Below, in pieces: positions 28,387 to 40,374 of a stretch of DNA of 64,000 nucleotides. This DNA comes from DATDAH01 sp963845425 (GTDB lineage: Bacteria > Actinomycetota > Acidimicrobiia > Acidimicrobiales > DATDAH01), in contig CAWJSC010000010.1 of assembly GCA_963845425.1 (NCBI GenBank), forward strand, positions 806,001 to 870,000, given 5' to 3'. A program made the position numbers and the translations under genes. The first letter of the stretch is position 1. Each line of letters opens with the position of its first letter. The notes under the pieces are model-generated. The model saw only the letters and a list, made by a program, of their open reading frames with translations, did not search any database and had not been told where the DNA came from.

Positions 28387-29022
28387 GTGCGCTTCATCCA
28401 GGGTCCTGTCAGCTGGCCGGAGGTCCGCCGCCGCCTCCCGCGGCTCATCCTCGGCCTGGTCGTGTGCGGAGTCGGCCTGGCGCTGATCATCCGGGCCGAC
28501 CTCGGCCTGGACTCCTGGAACGTGCTGCACCAGGGCATCGAGGAGCAGACCGGTGTCCCCATCGGGATGGTCACGGTCGTGGTCGGCTTCGCCATGTTCG
28601 CGATCTCGCTGCCCCTCGGTGAGCGGATCGGCGTCGGCACCATCCTGAACGTGCTGCTCATCGGCACGACCATCGACCTGGTCCTCTGGCCCCTCGACGA
28701 GCCCGAGAACGCGGCGCTGCGCTGGACGTTCCTGATCGGCGGCACGGTCCTGTTCGCCGTCGGCTCCGGCTTCTACATCGGGGCCGGGCTCGGACCGGGA
28801 CCGCGGGACGGCGTGATGACGTCCCTGGCCGCCCGGGGGTTGTCAGTGGGTGTGGTCCGCACCGGCATCGAGCTGGTGGTCCTCGCCGTGGGCTGGCTGC
28901 TCGGCGGCTCGGTGGGCGCCGGCACCGTCCTGTTCGCCCTCGCCATCGGCCCGCTGGTCGCCTTCTTCCTCCAGCGCCTCAGCCTCGCCCCCGTGGCCCC
29001 CACCACCCTCGAGGCCTACTGA
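28387..29022 (+). CDS. YczE/YitT-like integral membrane protein
   Basis: A 211-residue membrane protein with about five hydrophobic segments. LIIRADLGLDSWNVLHQGI and YIGAGLGPGPRDGVMTSLA are repeated GLG-type motifs characteristic of the YczE family. Function unknown in general. GTG start at 28387. Convergent with mtnA. Confidence 0.8.
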   Translation: MRFIQGPVSWPEVRRRLPRLILGLVVCGVGLALIIRADLGLDSWNVLHQGIEEQTGVPIGMVTVVVGFAMFAISLPLGERIGVGTILNVLLIGTTIDLVLWPLDEPENAALRWTFLIGGTVLFAVGSGFYIGAGLGPGPRDGVMTSLAARGLSVGVVRTGIELVVLAVGWLLGGSVGAGTVLFALAIGPLVAFFLQRLSLAPVAPTTLEAY

Positions 29023-29030
29023 CCCGCTCG

Positions 29031-30056
<1,026 letters not shown>

Positions 30057-30812
30057 TCATCGCCCGTGAACACGTGGGTGGCGCCCTCCCGTACGGCCGC
30101 CGCGACCAGGTTCGCCACCTCGTCGGGCTGCTTCCCGGAGGCCAGGACCTGAGCCATCATCTCCCGGCCCTCGGCCAGGAGACCACCCGCGACCGGGCCT
30201 CCCGGCCGGTTCCGATCCGATTCGTGGATCCGCGTGTTGACCCAGCCGGGGCAGAGCACGCTCACCCCCACCTTCGAGCCCTGCATGGCCAGCTCGGCCT
30301 TCAACGTCTCGGACACGGCCACGACCGCCGCCTTCGACGCGTTGTAGGGACCCATCATGGGGGCGTACGCGAAGCCTGCGATGGAGGCGGTGTTCACGAC
30401 GTGACCGTCGTCCTGGGCCACCAGGTGGGGCACGAAGGCGCTGATTCCGTGGATGACACCCCAGAGGTTGACCCCCAGGACCCACTCCCACTCCTCCCGG
30501 CCCGCCTCCCACGAGAGCCCGCCACCGCCCACCCCGGCGTTGTTGCAGACGAGGTGGACGGCGCCGAAGTGGTCCAGGGTGGCCGCGGCGAGGGCGTCGA
30601 CCTGGTCGCCGTCCGACACGTCGGTGGGCACGGCCAGCACCTCGGCCCCGGAGGCGTCCAGCTCGTCCCGGGCCGCGTCGAGGGGTCCCTCCTCGACGTC
30701 GGCCAGGACGACCTTCATGCCTTCAGTGGCCCATCGGTCGGCCAGCGCCCGACCGATTCCGCTGGCGGCCCCGGTGACGACCGCGACCTTCCCCTCGAGG
30801 TCGTCCATCGGC

Positions 30813-32288
<1,476 letters not shown>

Positions 32289-32400
32289 CGTTGTGCCTTT
32301 CGCAGGAATGGGGTCTCGCGTACGGGGGCTGGGGTCCACTGACGCCTCACAGTCAGCCCGACGCACAGGGTAGTGGGGCGATGCCCACCCCGGGGCCGTC
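32289..32400 (-). promoter_or_regulatory. ahcY leader / intergenic
   Basis: These 112 bases lie between the sugar isomerase stop and ahcY. A small CTGAC/GTCAG hairpin can be drawn around 32330-32355. I compared it by eye with the SAH riboswitch core and found no convincing match. Confidence 0.25.
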
Positions 32401-33435
32401 CTAGCCGCCGAGGGCCGCTTTGAGCTCGTCGAGGACCGGCACCGGGCCGGGGTCGATGCCTTCGCGAGCGGCGAGGTGGAGGCTGGTGAAGGTGCCCACC
32501 ATGCAGAGGTCGAGGAGTTGCGCCAGGCTGCCCTCGCCCTCGGCCCGGACCTCGAAGATGTCCCCCACGACCTCGTCCAGCCAGGGGTCCATGACGTCGA
32601 ACCGGCGCATGACCTGGGGGTGTTCGAAGTCGTGGCGCAGGTTGACCAGTGCGAAGACCTGGCGGGTCAGGTCCCCGTTCTGACCCCAACCCGCGATCTC
32701 GTTGTGGCACAGCTCGGGGTTGGTGTTGGCGAAGGCCGGCGACCGGCTGTTCTCGTTGAACTCGGTCTTCCAGCGCATGGCGGCCAGGCCGCCGAGTCCC
32801 CCGCCGCCGTACATGATCGGCACCCGCCGGGCGAGGTCGTCGGCCAACGTCTCGGCCGGGTTGCCGGCCACGGTCAGCTTGTCCCGACGGACCTTCAGCT
32901 GTTCGACGGCGAAGTCCAGCCAGCCCTCGGCGCCGTGGAGGAGGCCCAGGCGCTCGAGCACGATCATCATCGGCGCGGCCAGCGCGCCCAGGCCGGCCCG
33001 AGGCTGGGGGATGTCCGCGGCGATCCCGATGATCGGCGCGCCCCAGGAACGGCAGGCATCGCCCAGGGCCCCGCCCCGGGTCACGGCCACCACGCGCCCA
33101 CCGGCGTTGGCCGCGGTGCTCACCGCCTCGAGGGTCTCCTCGGTGTTGCCCGAGAAGGACATGGCGAACACGAGCGTGCGGTCGTTGACGTAGGACGGCG
33201 GCTCGTAGCCCTTGACCACCACGACCGGCACCGGCATGAACGGCCCCGCGATGTGGGCCAGCACGTCACCGGAGACCCCGCTGCCCCCCATGCCGAGGAC
33301 GAGCACGTTGTCGATCTGCTCGCCGTCGGGAAGGCCCTCGACGGCGTGGGCGGTGGTGATGGCGGTCTCGATCTGCTCCGGGAAGGCGGCCGCCGCCTCG
33401 AACATGCCCAGCGAGTCGACCCGCCCGGTGCTCAT
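32401..33435 (-). CDS. Bifunctional phosphoglucose/phosphomannose isomerase-like SIS protein
   Basis: A 344-residue protein with two SIS (sugar isomerase) folds. VLVLGMGGSGVSGDVLA and FAMSFSGNTEETLEAV carry the phosphosugar-binding Ser/Thr loops; FNENSRSPAFANTNPELCHNEI and HDFEHPQVMRRF match the PGI/PMI family active site. It would interconvert fructose-6-P with glucose-6-P and mannose-6-P, feeding ManB. It lies after Trm112-like and ManB genes in the order conserved in actinobacteria. A structured repeat lies in front of its start. Confidence 0.88.
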   Translation of the reverse strand: MSTGRVDSLGMFEAAAAFPEQIETAITTAHAVEGLPDGEQIDNVLVLGMGGSGVSGDVLAHIAGPFMPVPVVVVKGYEPPSYVNDRTLVFAMSFSGNTEETLEAVSTAANAGGRVVAVTRGGALGDACRSWGAPIIGIAADIPQPRAGLGALAAPMMIVLERLGLLHGAEGWLDFAVEQLKVRRDKLTVAGNPAETLADDLARRVPIMYGGGGLGGLAAMRWKTEFNENSRSPAFANTNPELCHNEIAGWGQNGDLTRQVFALVNLRHDFEHPQVMRRFDVMDPWLDEVVGDIFEVRAEGEGSLAQLLDLCMVGTFTSLHLAAREGIDPGPVPVLDELKAALGG

Positions 33436-33442
33436 GGTGCTG

Positions 33443-33498
33443 CGCCTGACGGCTCATCGCCTTGCCGGCCCTTACGGCCCGCCGACCGACTCCGCCCG

Positions 33499-33501
<3 letters not shown>
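33443..33501 (-). repeat. Dispersed structured element, copy B
   Basis: The 47-base core at 33443-33489 matches 38901-38947 with few changes, sharing CGCCTGACGGCT, ATCGC, TTGCCGGCC and CGGCCCGCCGA. It can form GC hairpins on the transcribed (minus) strand. It begins at the stop codon of the Trm112-like gene and ends just before the SIS isomerase start. Candidate cis-acting RNA or REP-like repeat. Confidence 0.65.
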
Positions 33502-33738
<237 letters not shown>

Positions 33739-33783
33739 CAGGGTCTCCAGTGTCAGGTGTGGTCGGGCGGATGCGAACGGGAC

Positions 33784-35202
33784 TCAGCCGGGACCGACGT
33801 CCCGACCGGCCCGCTCCATGATGGCCTGCACCTCGGCCACCCGCCGAGAACAGGCCTCGGCGTCGGGGGCCTCGAGGTTGAGGCGGAGCAGCGGCTCGGT
33901 GTTCGAAGGACGCAGGTTGAACCACCAGTCCCCCTGATCGACGGTCAGGCCGTCGAGGCGGTCCTGCTCGGCGTCGGGAAAGCGGGCGGCCACGACGTCG
34001 ATGACGGCGCGCGGGTCGGGGACCTCGGTGTTGATCTCGCCCGACGCCACGTAGCGCTCGTAGGGCTTCCGCAGCTCCGACAGGGGCTTCCCGGAGCGAC
34101 CGAGCACGTCGAGCACGACCAGCGCGGCGATCAGGCCCGAGTCGGCCCGGTAGTTGTCCCGGAAGTAGTAGTGGCCGGAGTGCTCGCCGCCGAACACGGC
34201 GCCGGTCTCGGCCATGACGGCTTTGATGAACGAGTGCCCCACCCGGGTCCGCACCGGCGTGCCCCCGGCCTCGCGCACCACCTCGGGCACGGTCTTCGAG
34301 CAGATCAGGTTGTGGATGACCGTGCCGCCCGGCTCACGGGCGAGCATCTCGTCGGCCACGATCGCCGTCGTCAGCGAGCCGGACAGGAGTTGGGCCTTCT
34401 CGTCGACCAGGAACACCCGGTCGGCGTCACCGTCGAAGGCCAGGCCGACATCCGCACCGGTCGCCAGCACCCGCTCCTGCAGGTCCCGTTGGTTCTCGGG
34501 CTGGATGGGGTCGGCGGGGTGGTTCGGGAACGTGCCGTCCAGCTCGGGGAACAGGATCTCCAGCGCGAAGGGCAGGGACGCGAAGACGGCGGGCACGACC
34601 AGCCCGCCCATCCCGTTGGCGGTGTCGGCCACGACCTTGAGCGGCCGCAGGCCGTCGAGGTGGACAAAGGAGCGCACGTGGTCGGCGAAACGGGAGAGGA
34701 CCTCGTCCTGGTGGCGCGCCCCCGTCGTGCCCACAGGTGGTACCCCGGCTTCGGCCCGGGCCCGGATGTCGGCCAGGCCCGTCTCCTCCCCCACCGGGCG
34801 GGCCCCGGAGAGGCAGAGCTTGATGCCGTTGTAGGCCGCCGGGTTGTGGGAGGCGGTGAACATCGCCCCGGGGGCGTCGAGGGCGCCGGCGGCGAAGTAG
34901 AGCATGTCGGTCGAGCCGAGACCCACGTCGACCACGTCGAGGCCCTGGCTGGTGACCCCTTCGGCGAACGCCTCCACCAGGACGGGGCCGGTCGGGCGCA
35001 TGTCCCGGGCGATGATCACCCGGTCGGCACCATCGGCCTCAGCGACGAAGGCGGCGAAGGCGGCGCCGACGGCGGCACAGAGGTCGGCGTCGAGCTGCTC
35101 GGGCGCCAATCCGCGGATGTCGTACGCCTTGAAGACGGCGGCCAGGCGGTCCGGGGCTACGGGCGCGGCGGAGCGGGGGGAGGAGGCAGCCAAGCGAGTC
35201 AC
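33784..35202 (-). CDS. manB: Phosphomannomutase/phosphoglucomutase
   Basis: A 472-residue alpha-D-phosphohexomutase. N-terminal FKAYDIRGL, phosphoserine loop MFTASHNPAAYNGIK, metal loop AFDGDADRVFLVD, sugar loop GGEHSGHYYFRD, and the phosphate loop RPSNTEPLLRLN. It converts mannose-6-P to mannose-1-P, the precursor of GDP-mannose. GTG start at 35202 overlaps the upstream glycosyltransferase stop by 4 bases. Confidence 0.92.
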   Translation of the reverse strand: MTRLAASSPRSAAPVAPDRLAAVFKAYDIRGLAPEQLDADLCAAVGAAFAAFVAEADGADRVIIARDMRPTGPVLVEAFAEGVTSQGLDVVDVGLGSTDMLYFAAGALDAPGAMFTASHNPAAYNGIKLCLSGARPVGEETGLADIRARAEAGVPPVGTTGARHQDEVLSRFADHVRSFVHLDGLRPLKVVADTANGMGGLVVPAVFASLPFALEILFPELDGTFPNHPADPIQPENQRDLQERVLATGADVGLAFDGDADRVFLVDEKAQLLSGSLTTAIVADEMLAREPGGTVIHNLICSKTVPEVVREAGGTPVRTRVGHSFIKAVMAETGAVFGGEHSGHYYFRDNYRADSGLIAALVVLDVLGRSGKPLSELRKPYERYVASGEINTEVPDPRAVIDVVAARFPDAEQDRLDGLTVDQGDWWFNLRPSNTEPLLRLNLEAPDAEACSRRVAEVQAIMERAGRDVGPG

Positions 35203-36395
35203 CCTACCGAACCGGACCCTCCCGGTACCGGGTCCGGGAGCCCGGCGGCGGACGAGTAGCGGCCGGCTGCGGCGTTGCGCCGGATGCGGAACAGGTCCCG
35301 CACCAGCCGGATGCCGTCACGCACGACCTGCACGCTGGACTGCTCGGAGTTGGCCACCTGCACGGGTACTTCGGTGAGCGTCACGCCGTTGCGCTCCACC
35401 AGGTGGAAGAGCTCGATGTCGAAGGCGAAACCGTCGATCAGCCCCTGGCCGAGCACGATCGGGGCCACATCGGAGCGGAAGCCCTTCAGTCCGCACTGGG
35501 TGTCCCGGTAGTGGCCGAGCAGGACGGCCTGGCTCAGGAGGTTGATGAACCGGCCGCCGACCTCCCGCAGGCGCCGGGCCCGCACCAGGGTGACCGCGTC
35601 GGTGTGGCGGCGGCTGCCCACGGCCACGTCCCAGCCCGCCTCGACCCGCTCCAGCAGGACCAGGAGTTGCGCCGGGTCGTAGGCCAGGTCGGTGTCGGTG
35701 AAGGCGATGGTGCGACCCCGGGCCACGGCCGCTCCCGACCGCACCGCCGCCCCCTTCCCCCGGTTGGCCGGGTGGACCACGACCCGGTCGGCACCGCCGG
35801 CTTCGGCCCGAGCCGCGGTGTCGTCACCCGACCCGTCGTCGACCACGACGATCTCGACGTCCTCGGCCCCCAGCGAGGGGGCCAGGGCCTCCCGCACCCG
35901 GCGCACGGCGTCGCCCACGACGTCGGCCTGGTGGTACGACGGCAGGACCACCGTGAGTCGGCGGTCCCCCGGGGAGGGTGGCCGGGCCCTGGGCTCGGAC
36001 TGGTCGGCCTGGACGGCCCGCAGCAGGATCCGGCGGTGGCCCACGATCCGCACCATCGCGGCGATGCCCACGGCCACCAGCTTCAGCCCGAACAGGGCCG
36101 GCAGCGCCGGGTCGCCCACCAGGACGACGAGGATCTGCAGGACGGCGACATCGACCAGGCCGGCAACCAGCGCGACCCGGGCGAAGCGGGCGGGGTCGCG
36201 GACCCAGCGCACGAAAGGATCCGCGCCGCGGTCGGTGGCCCGGTGGAGGACGTAGGAGAGGGGCGCGGCCACCGCCAGGGCCATCGCGTCGGCCGCCGCC
36301 ACCGGCCAGCCGGTCGCGGCCCGCAGGACGAGCAGGCCCCCGACATCGACGGTGGTGGCGACCACCACGGCCACCCCCGGACCGAGCCGGCGCAT
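35199..36395 (-). CDS. GtrA-like membrane domain fused to family 2 glycosyltransferase
   Basis: A 398-residue protein. The first 120 residues contain about four hydrophobic segments of GtrA type (VAVVVATTVDVGGLLVLRA, VALVAGLVDVAVLQILVVLV). From residue 147 a GT2 domain resembling dolichyl/polyprenyl-phosphate sugar transferases follows: LTVVLPSYHQADVV, VEIVVVDDGSGDDTA, ANRGKGAAVRSG, FTDTDLAYD (metal motif), and QCGLKGFRSD. Probably makes a polyprenyl-phosphate sugar donor and presents it at the membrane. It overlaps both neighbours. Confidence 0.87.
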   Translation of the reverse strand: MRRLGPGVAVVVATTVDVGGLLVLRAATGWPVAAADAMALAVAAPLSYVLHRATDRGADPFVRWVRDPARFARVALVAGLVDVAVLQILVVLVGDPALPALFGLKLVAVGIAAMVRIVGHRRILLRAVQADQSEPRARPPSPGDRRLTVVLPSYHQADVVGDAVRRVREALAPSLGAEDVEIVVVDDGSGDDTAARAEAGGADRVVVHPANRGKGAAVRSGAAVARGRTIAFTDTDLAYDPAQLLVLLERVEAGWDVAVGSRRHTDAVTLVRARRLREVGGRFINLLSQAVLLGHYRDTQCGLKGFRSDVAPIVLGQGLIDGFAFDIELFHLVERNGVTLTEVPVQVANSEQSSVQVVRDGIRLVRDLFRIRRNAAAGRYSSAAGLPDPVPGGSGSVG

Positions 36396-38836
36396 CAGTC
36401 CCCCGCGCCCACCGGGACCTCACGGGGCACCGTCGGGTCCTCCTCGTCGACCTCCGCGGGCTCGTCCTCGTCGTCGGGCGGGTCCCCACCGAGGCCCGTG
36501 TCGGGATCCTCGTCGAGGAGGTCGGGTGGGTCCTCGCCGTAGACCGAGGGCGCGACCGGCACGGGCGGGGCGGGCACGTCGAGGTCGGGACGGCGGGCCA
36601 GCAGGACCACGCCGCCTATGCCCAGCAGGGTGAGCAGCCAGGCGATGAGGTCGACGGGGGTCCAGCCGTAGTGGAGCTGGACGTGGGTGTCGGTGGGAAC
36701 CACGACCATGAGGTTCGGGGTGACCCGGTACGGGCCCTCGGCGCCCGACGCGTCCCAGTTCGGGAAATACGACGCCCGGACCAGGACGGGCTGGCCGATC
36801 TGGTCCACGTCGAAGCTGATGCGGTCGTCGCCCGCCTCGATGTTGGTGACCTCGACCGATTCCACGGGCACCGTGGGCGGGTCCTCGCCCGCCTCGATCC
36901 GGGGCCACTCGGGGGGGCCGTCGGCGGCCAGGAGCACGTCGTGGGCAGGGGCGTCCAGGTACCACTCCACGGCCGGCTCCAGCCACTCGCTCTGCCCCGG
37001 GCCGACGTCGGTGAGCACGGCGGGCTGGTTGACCAAGGGTGCGACCAGTTCTGAACCCGCGACCTCGAAGACCGTCCAGGGCCCCGAGGACGCAACCTCG
37101 GTCAGGTCCTCGACATCGGCGGCCTGGGCGCGAGCTGTCTCCGAGGTGGTCAGGTAGTACTTCACGCCCATGAGCTGGAGGTGCTCGACGCCCCGGCGCA
37201 CGTCGAGCGGGCCGTAGGGCAGGTCCCGCTGGGCCCGTGAGGGCACCGCGGAGAGCTCGGACTGGTTGAGGAAGTGGAACGGCGTGGTGGCCGAGGACTC
37301 GAAGTAGAGGCCCTCCATGGACCCGATGCAGCCGTTGGTCCAGTGGGGCAGCAACATCAGGGCCATCGGCGTGCCGTAGCGGACCAGCTCGGGCTCGTAC
37401 TCCCACATGGCCCGGCCGCAGCCCTCTTCGGCCCCGACCTCCTTCATCGTCTCGATGAGGGAGCGGTACTCGTGGTACCCGCCGCCGTCGACGGTCGGCT
37501 TGCGGCCCTCGTACCCGGTGAAGTTCCAACGGGCCCACCCGTCGACGAAGTTGTCCTCCCGGGACGTCAGGCCGAGCCACTGGTACTCGTTCTGTGCGTT
37601 GGTCGAGCCGAACGGCAGGGTGCGCAGCTCCATGCCGACCCACGCCAGGGTCAGCAAGACGGCCGCCACCGGCACGACCCGCAGGACCGAACGCCGAGTG
37701 GCCGGCCGGTCGGCGGCGAAACGGGCGGCCAGGGCCCGGGCGATCTCGACCACGCCGAGGGCCGCCAGGAGATAGGTGCCCAGGTAGTAGAAGGGCAGGA
37801 GGCGGGCGTTCCACAGGCGGCCCTGGGGCAGCAACACGAAGGCCACGCCGGCCAGGACCGTCATGATCGTCAGGAAGAGGTGCGGGCGCTTGCGGCCGGC
37901 GATCCCTCCGGCTACCGCGACCAGGGCCAACAGCCATGCCACCCGGTTGTCCCACGGCCAGAGGGAGTCGCCCACGCGGGCCCACCAGTCCGTGGTCCAC
38001 AGGCCGTGGTTGGACCAGGGCTGGATCTTCTCCCAGCCCATGTCGTTCATGTAGGACCGCCGCCACGCGAAGGGCAGGGCCCAGAAGGCCCCGAGCAGCC
38101 CGGCCACGGGCGCCACCGTCAGCACCCAGCGCACCGAGGCGCGGCGGGCGCGGAGGCCGACCATGACGACCGTCCCCACGACGGCGAAGAGGGCGGGTAT
38201 GAGGTGGCAGAGCCCCACCAGGGCGAGGAGCACGGCGGCCAGGGCGCGGTGCCTCCCGGTCTGCAGGCCCCGGGCCACGACCCCGAGATAGACCAGCGCC
38301 AGGGAGAGGCTGATGGCGAAGGCGAACTCCCCCGCCATCGTCGAGGCGATGTTGCCGCCATAGATGGTGAAGCTGCTGTCGAACAGGAAGAAGACGGTCG
38401 CCGCGGCCAGCATCGGCGGGCCCGGGAAGCGCAGACCGGCGAGCTTGCCGAAGGCCCAGGCCGCCGCCGGCATGAGGACCACGCCGCTGACGACGATCAG
38501 CTTGAAGGCCACGGCGTACGGCAGGACGATGTCCAGGGCCAAGATCGCCAGGAACGGCACCACCATGTAGAACTGGAAGGCAGGGGCGCCGGCGTACCAG
38601 TCCGGCGTCCAGCCGCTCAGGCGGCCGTGGGGCAGGAGGTGGTCCCGCAGGTAGGTGCCCGACCACACGTGGGCGCCCATGTCGCCGCCGGTGGGCGTGG
38701 TGTTGCGGAAGATGAGGTTGGGGTGCAGCTGGGCGAAGGTGAACGCCGCCGCTCCCACGACAACCGCGGCCGTGATCCAGCTCTCGAGCGGCGCGGCCAC
38801 GATCCGGGCGCGCAGAGCGGTCAGGCGGGAACGCAT
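36395..38836 (-). CDS. Large polytopic membrane protein, GT-C/PTPS-related type
   Basis: An 813-residue membrane protein with ten or more hydrophobic segments in the first 400 residues, then a soluble beta-rich region (about 420-710) and a last membrane segment followed by an acidic, Asp/Glu/Pro-rich tail. The early loop TPTGGDMGAHVWSGTYLRD and WTPDWYAGAPAFQFYM resemble the membrane family named PTPS-related, thought to have a GT-C-like glycosyltransferase fold. Coupled by a 1-base overlap to the GtrA-GT2 gene, it may use that lipid-linked sugar. Function is inferred. Confidence 0.75.
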   Translation of the reverse strand: MRSRLTALRARIVAAPLESWITAAVVVGAAAFTFAQLHPNLIFRNTTPTGGDMGAHVWSGTYLRDHLLPHGRLSGWTPDWYAGAPAFQFYMVVPFLAILALDIVLPYAVAFKLIVVSGVVLMPAAAWAFGKLAGLRFPGPPMLAAATVFFLFDSSFTIYGGNIASTMAGEFAFAISLSLALVYLGVVARGLQTGRHRALAAVLLALVGLCHLIPALFAVVGTVVMVGLRARRASVRWVLTVAPVAGLLGAFWALPFAWRRSYMNDMGWEKIQPWSNHGLWTTDWWARVGDSLWPWDNRVAWLLALVAVAGGIAGRKRPHLFLTIMTVLAGVAFVLLPQGRLWNARLLPFYYLGTYLLAALGVVEIARALAARFAADRPATRRSVLRVVPVAAVLLTLAWVGMELRTLPFGSTNAQNEYQWLGLTSREDNFVDGWARWNFTGYEGRKPTVDGGGYHEYRSLIETMKEVGAEEGCGRAMWEYEPELVRYGTPMALMLLPHWTNGCIGSMEGLYFESSATTPFHFLNQSELSAVPSRAQRDLPYGPLDVRRGVEHLQLMGVKYYLTTSETARAQAADVEDLTEVASSGPWTVFEVAGSELVAPLVNQPAVLTDVGPGQSEWLEPAVEWYLDAPAHDVLLAADGPPEWPRIEAGEDPPTVPVESVEVTNIEAGDDRISFDVDQIGQPVLVRASYFPNWDASGAEGPYRVTPNLMVVVPTDTHVQLHYGWTPVDLIAWLLTLLGIGGVVLLARRPDLDVPAPPVPVAPSVYGEDPPDLLDEDPDTGLGGDPPDDEDEPAEVDEEDPTVPREVPVGAGD

Positions 38837-38888
38837 TGAACCCCCATCCTCGCAGGGGCGGGCCGCATTCGGGCGGCAGGGATCAGTG

Positions 38889-38960
38889 GTGATCGCTCTT
38901 CGCCTGACGGCTGATCGCGTTGCCGGCCTAACCGGCCCGCCGATCGGGTGCGCCGATCAC
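38889..38960 (-). repeat. Dispersed structured element, copy A
   Basis: Bounded by GTGATCG and CGATCAC, a 7-bp terminal inverted repeat. The inside matches 33443-33489. A central GCCGG-CCTAA-CCGGC hairpin is visible. It starts at the stop codon of the small zinc-ribbon gene and lies upstream of the large membrane protein gene. Confidence 0.65.
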
Positions 38961-39142
38961 CGACGACCCGTGGTGGCGCTGATGTCGGCCAGGACCCCGT
39001 CGAGGGCCTGCTCGCCATCAGGCGTGTACCACTGCCGCGTGTCGCAGTTCGAGCACGACCGCATGGTCATCATCCGGCCCGCGACGTCGAGGCGGATCTC
39101 CACGTACGCGCGCCCGCATCCCGGGCACCGCTCCTGCACCAT
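38957..39142 (-). CDS. Small zinc-ribbon protein
   Basis: A 61-residue hypothetical protein with CPGCGRAYVEIR and SCSNCDTRQWYTP, two CxxC knuckles forming a zinc ribbon. No named family recognised. The ATG at 39142 starts just before the first knuckle (MVQERCPGC). Possibly a nucleic-acid or protein adaptor. Confidence 0.7.
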   Translation of the reverse strand: MVQERCPGCGRAYVEIRLDVAGRMMTMRSCSNCDTRQWYTPDGEQALDGVLADISATTGRR

Positions 39143-39246
39143 GCTCACTCTCCGTGATCGCTTGCCCCACCCATCGGAGCCAAACGTCCCGGATTGAGGC
39201 CAGCCCGCCATGCATGGTGGCGGGATCGATCACGTGGCGGGCGTCG

Positions 39247-39996
39247 TCAGCTCGCAGCCAGCAGCGTGACGGTGGCCACGGAGTTGAAGGCGATGTGGGC
39301 CCATATGGCGGGGCCGAGGCGGCCGTAGCGGAGGGTGAGCCAACCCAGGACGAGGCCGATGAGGGTCAGGGCGGGCAACTGCAGGAGTTGCAGGTGGACC
39401 GCACCGAAGGCGAGAGACGACACCCACAGGGCCCAGGTGGGTCCGGAGCGCTTCTCGATGGCCCGCAGGAGCAGGCCTCGGAAGAAGAGCTCCTCGATGA
39501 TAGGGGCGGCGATGGCCACGATCAGGACGAGGAGGATGACTCCGACCGGGTCGGTGGCCTTGTCGGTCAGGTCCCGGGCCACCGCGGAGAGGTCCCGGTC
39601 GTAGTCCCAGCCGAGGGCATCGGTGACGGCGAAGATCAGGACGTAGAGCAGCGGGATGGCGACGATCTGGGTGACGAGGCCGGCGCTGATGCCCCGGAGG
39701 ACGTCCCAGCCCTCCATGCGGAGGCCGAAGTCGGCCACCACGCCGTTGCCCTTGCGCTTCGCGGCGTAGAGCGGCATGCCGAGGTAGCCGGCCCACAGAG
39801 GGATCTGCAGGACGGCGATCATCGTCAGGGGCAGCTCGCCGTCGGCCCCCTCCTCGACGTAGCCGGTGGCAACGAGGATCGCGGCGCCGATGAACAGCGC
39901 AGCAACGTTGGCGATGAGCAGGCCGGCCACGGCGTCGCCGACGCCCCAGCGGGTGGGGGGCAGCGACTCGGTGGGAACGTCGGCGTTCACCGACAT
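39247..39996 (-). CDS. CPBP family intramembrane metalloprotease
   Basis: A 249-residue membrane protein of the CAAX protease/bacteriocin-processing (CPBP) family. Catalytic motifs are EELFFRGLLLR, FGAVHLQ and HIAFN, in membrane segments 5-8. The ATG at 39996 has GGAGG 8 bases upstream. Substrate unknown. Confidence 0.88.
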   Translation of the reverse strand: MSVNADVPTESLPPTRWGVGDAVAGLLIANVAALFIGAAILVATGYVEEGADGELPLTMIAVLQIPLWAGYLGMPLYAAKRKGNGVVADFGLRMEGWDVLRGISAGLVTQIVAIPLLYVLIFAVTDALGWDYDRDLSAVARDLTDKATDPVGVILLVLIVAIAAPIIEELFFRGLLLRAIEKRSGPTWALWVSSLAFGAVHLQLLQLPALTLIGLVLGWLTLRYGRLGPAIWAHIAFNSVATVTLLAAS

Positions 39997-40087
39997 GGGC
40001 GGGACCTCCGTTCTCACCCGCACGGTGTGCGGGCCGGGACCGAGCAGTCTGGCGGCTCGGCCCGAGCGCCGAAACCTCGGGGGCCGG

Positions 40088-40312
40088 TCAGCTGGCCCGG
40101 GCTCGCCAGAGCGGCGCCACGTTGCGGCGGTCGTGCAGGGCCCACCCCTGAGGGACCGTGACCCGTTCGGCGTGGCGCTCGCAGAGGTCGTGGTTGGCCG
40201 GGTCGTCCTGCCGGTCCAAGTCGTCCAACCACACGTTGCGACCGGTGTAGTCGTAGGACAGCGTGACCCCGGCCTGCTCGGAGCAGGTGGGGCGCGCACA
40301 GCGTCGAGCCAT
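40088..40312 (-). CDS. DUF3499 family protein
   Basis: A 74-residue cysteine-bearing protein matching DUF3499: MARRCARPTCSEQAGVTLSY, a central tyrosine/tryptophan strand and ANHDLCERHAERVTVPQGW. Found almost only in actinobacteria, commonly beside DUF5719, ManB and AhcY genes, as here. Function unknown. Divergent from ftsH with a 62-base gap. Confidence 0.87.
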   Translation of the reverse strand: MARRCARPTCSEQAGVTLSYDYTGRNVWLDDLDRQDDPANHDLCERHAERVTVPQGWALHDRRNVAPLWRARAS

Positions 40313-40374
40313 GAGGGAAAAGGCTAGTTCGACGCGACCCACGAATCGGGGATGTCGACCTCTACGATGACCGG

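Noticed and set aside
32289..32400. A possible SAH riboswitch in front of ahcY
   Set aside because: Only a weak hairpin is visible and the conserved SAH core was not found by eye. A covariance-model search would decide.
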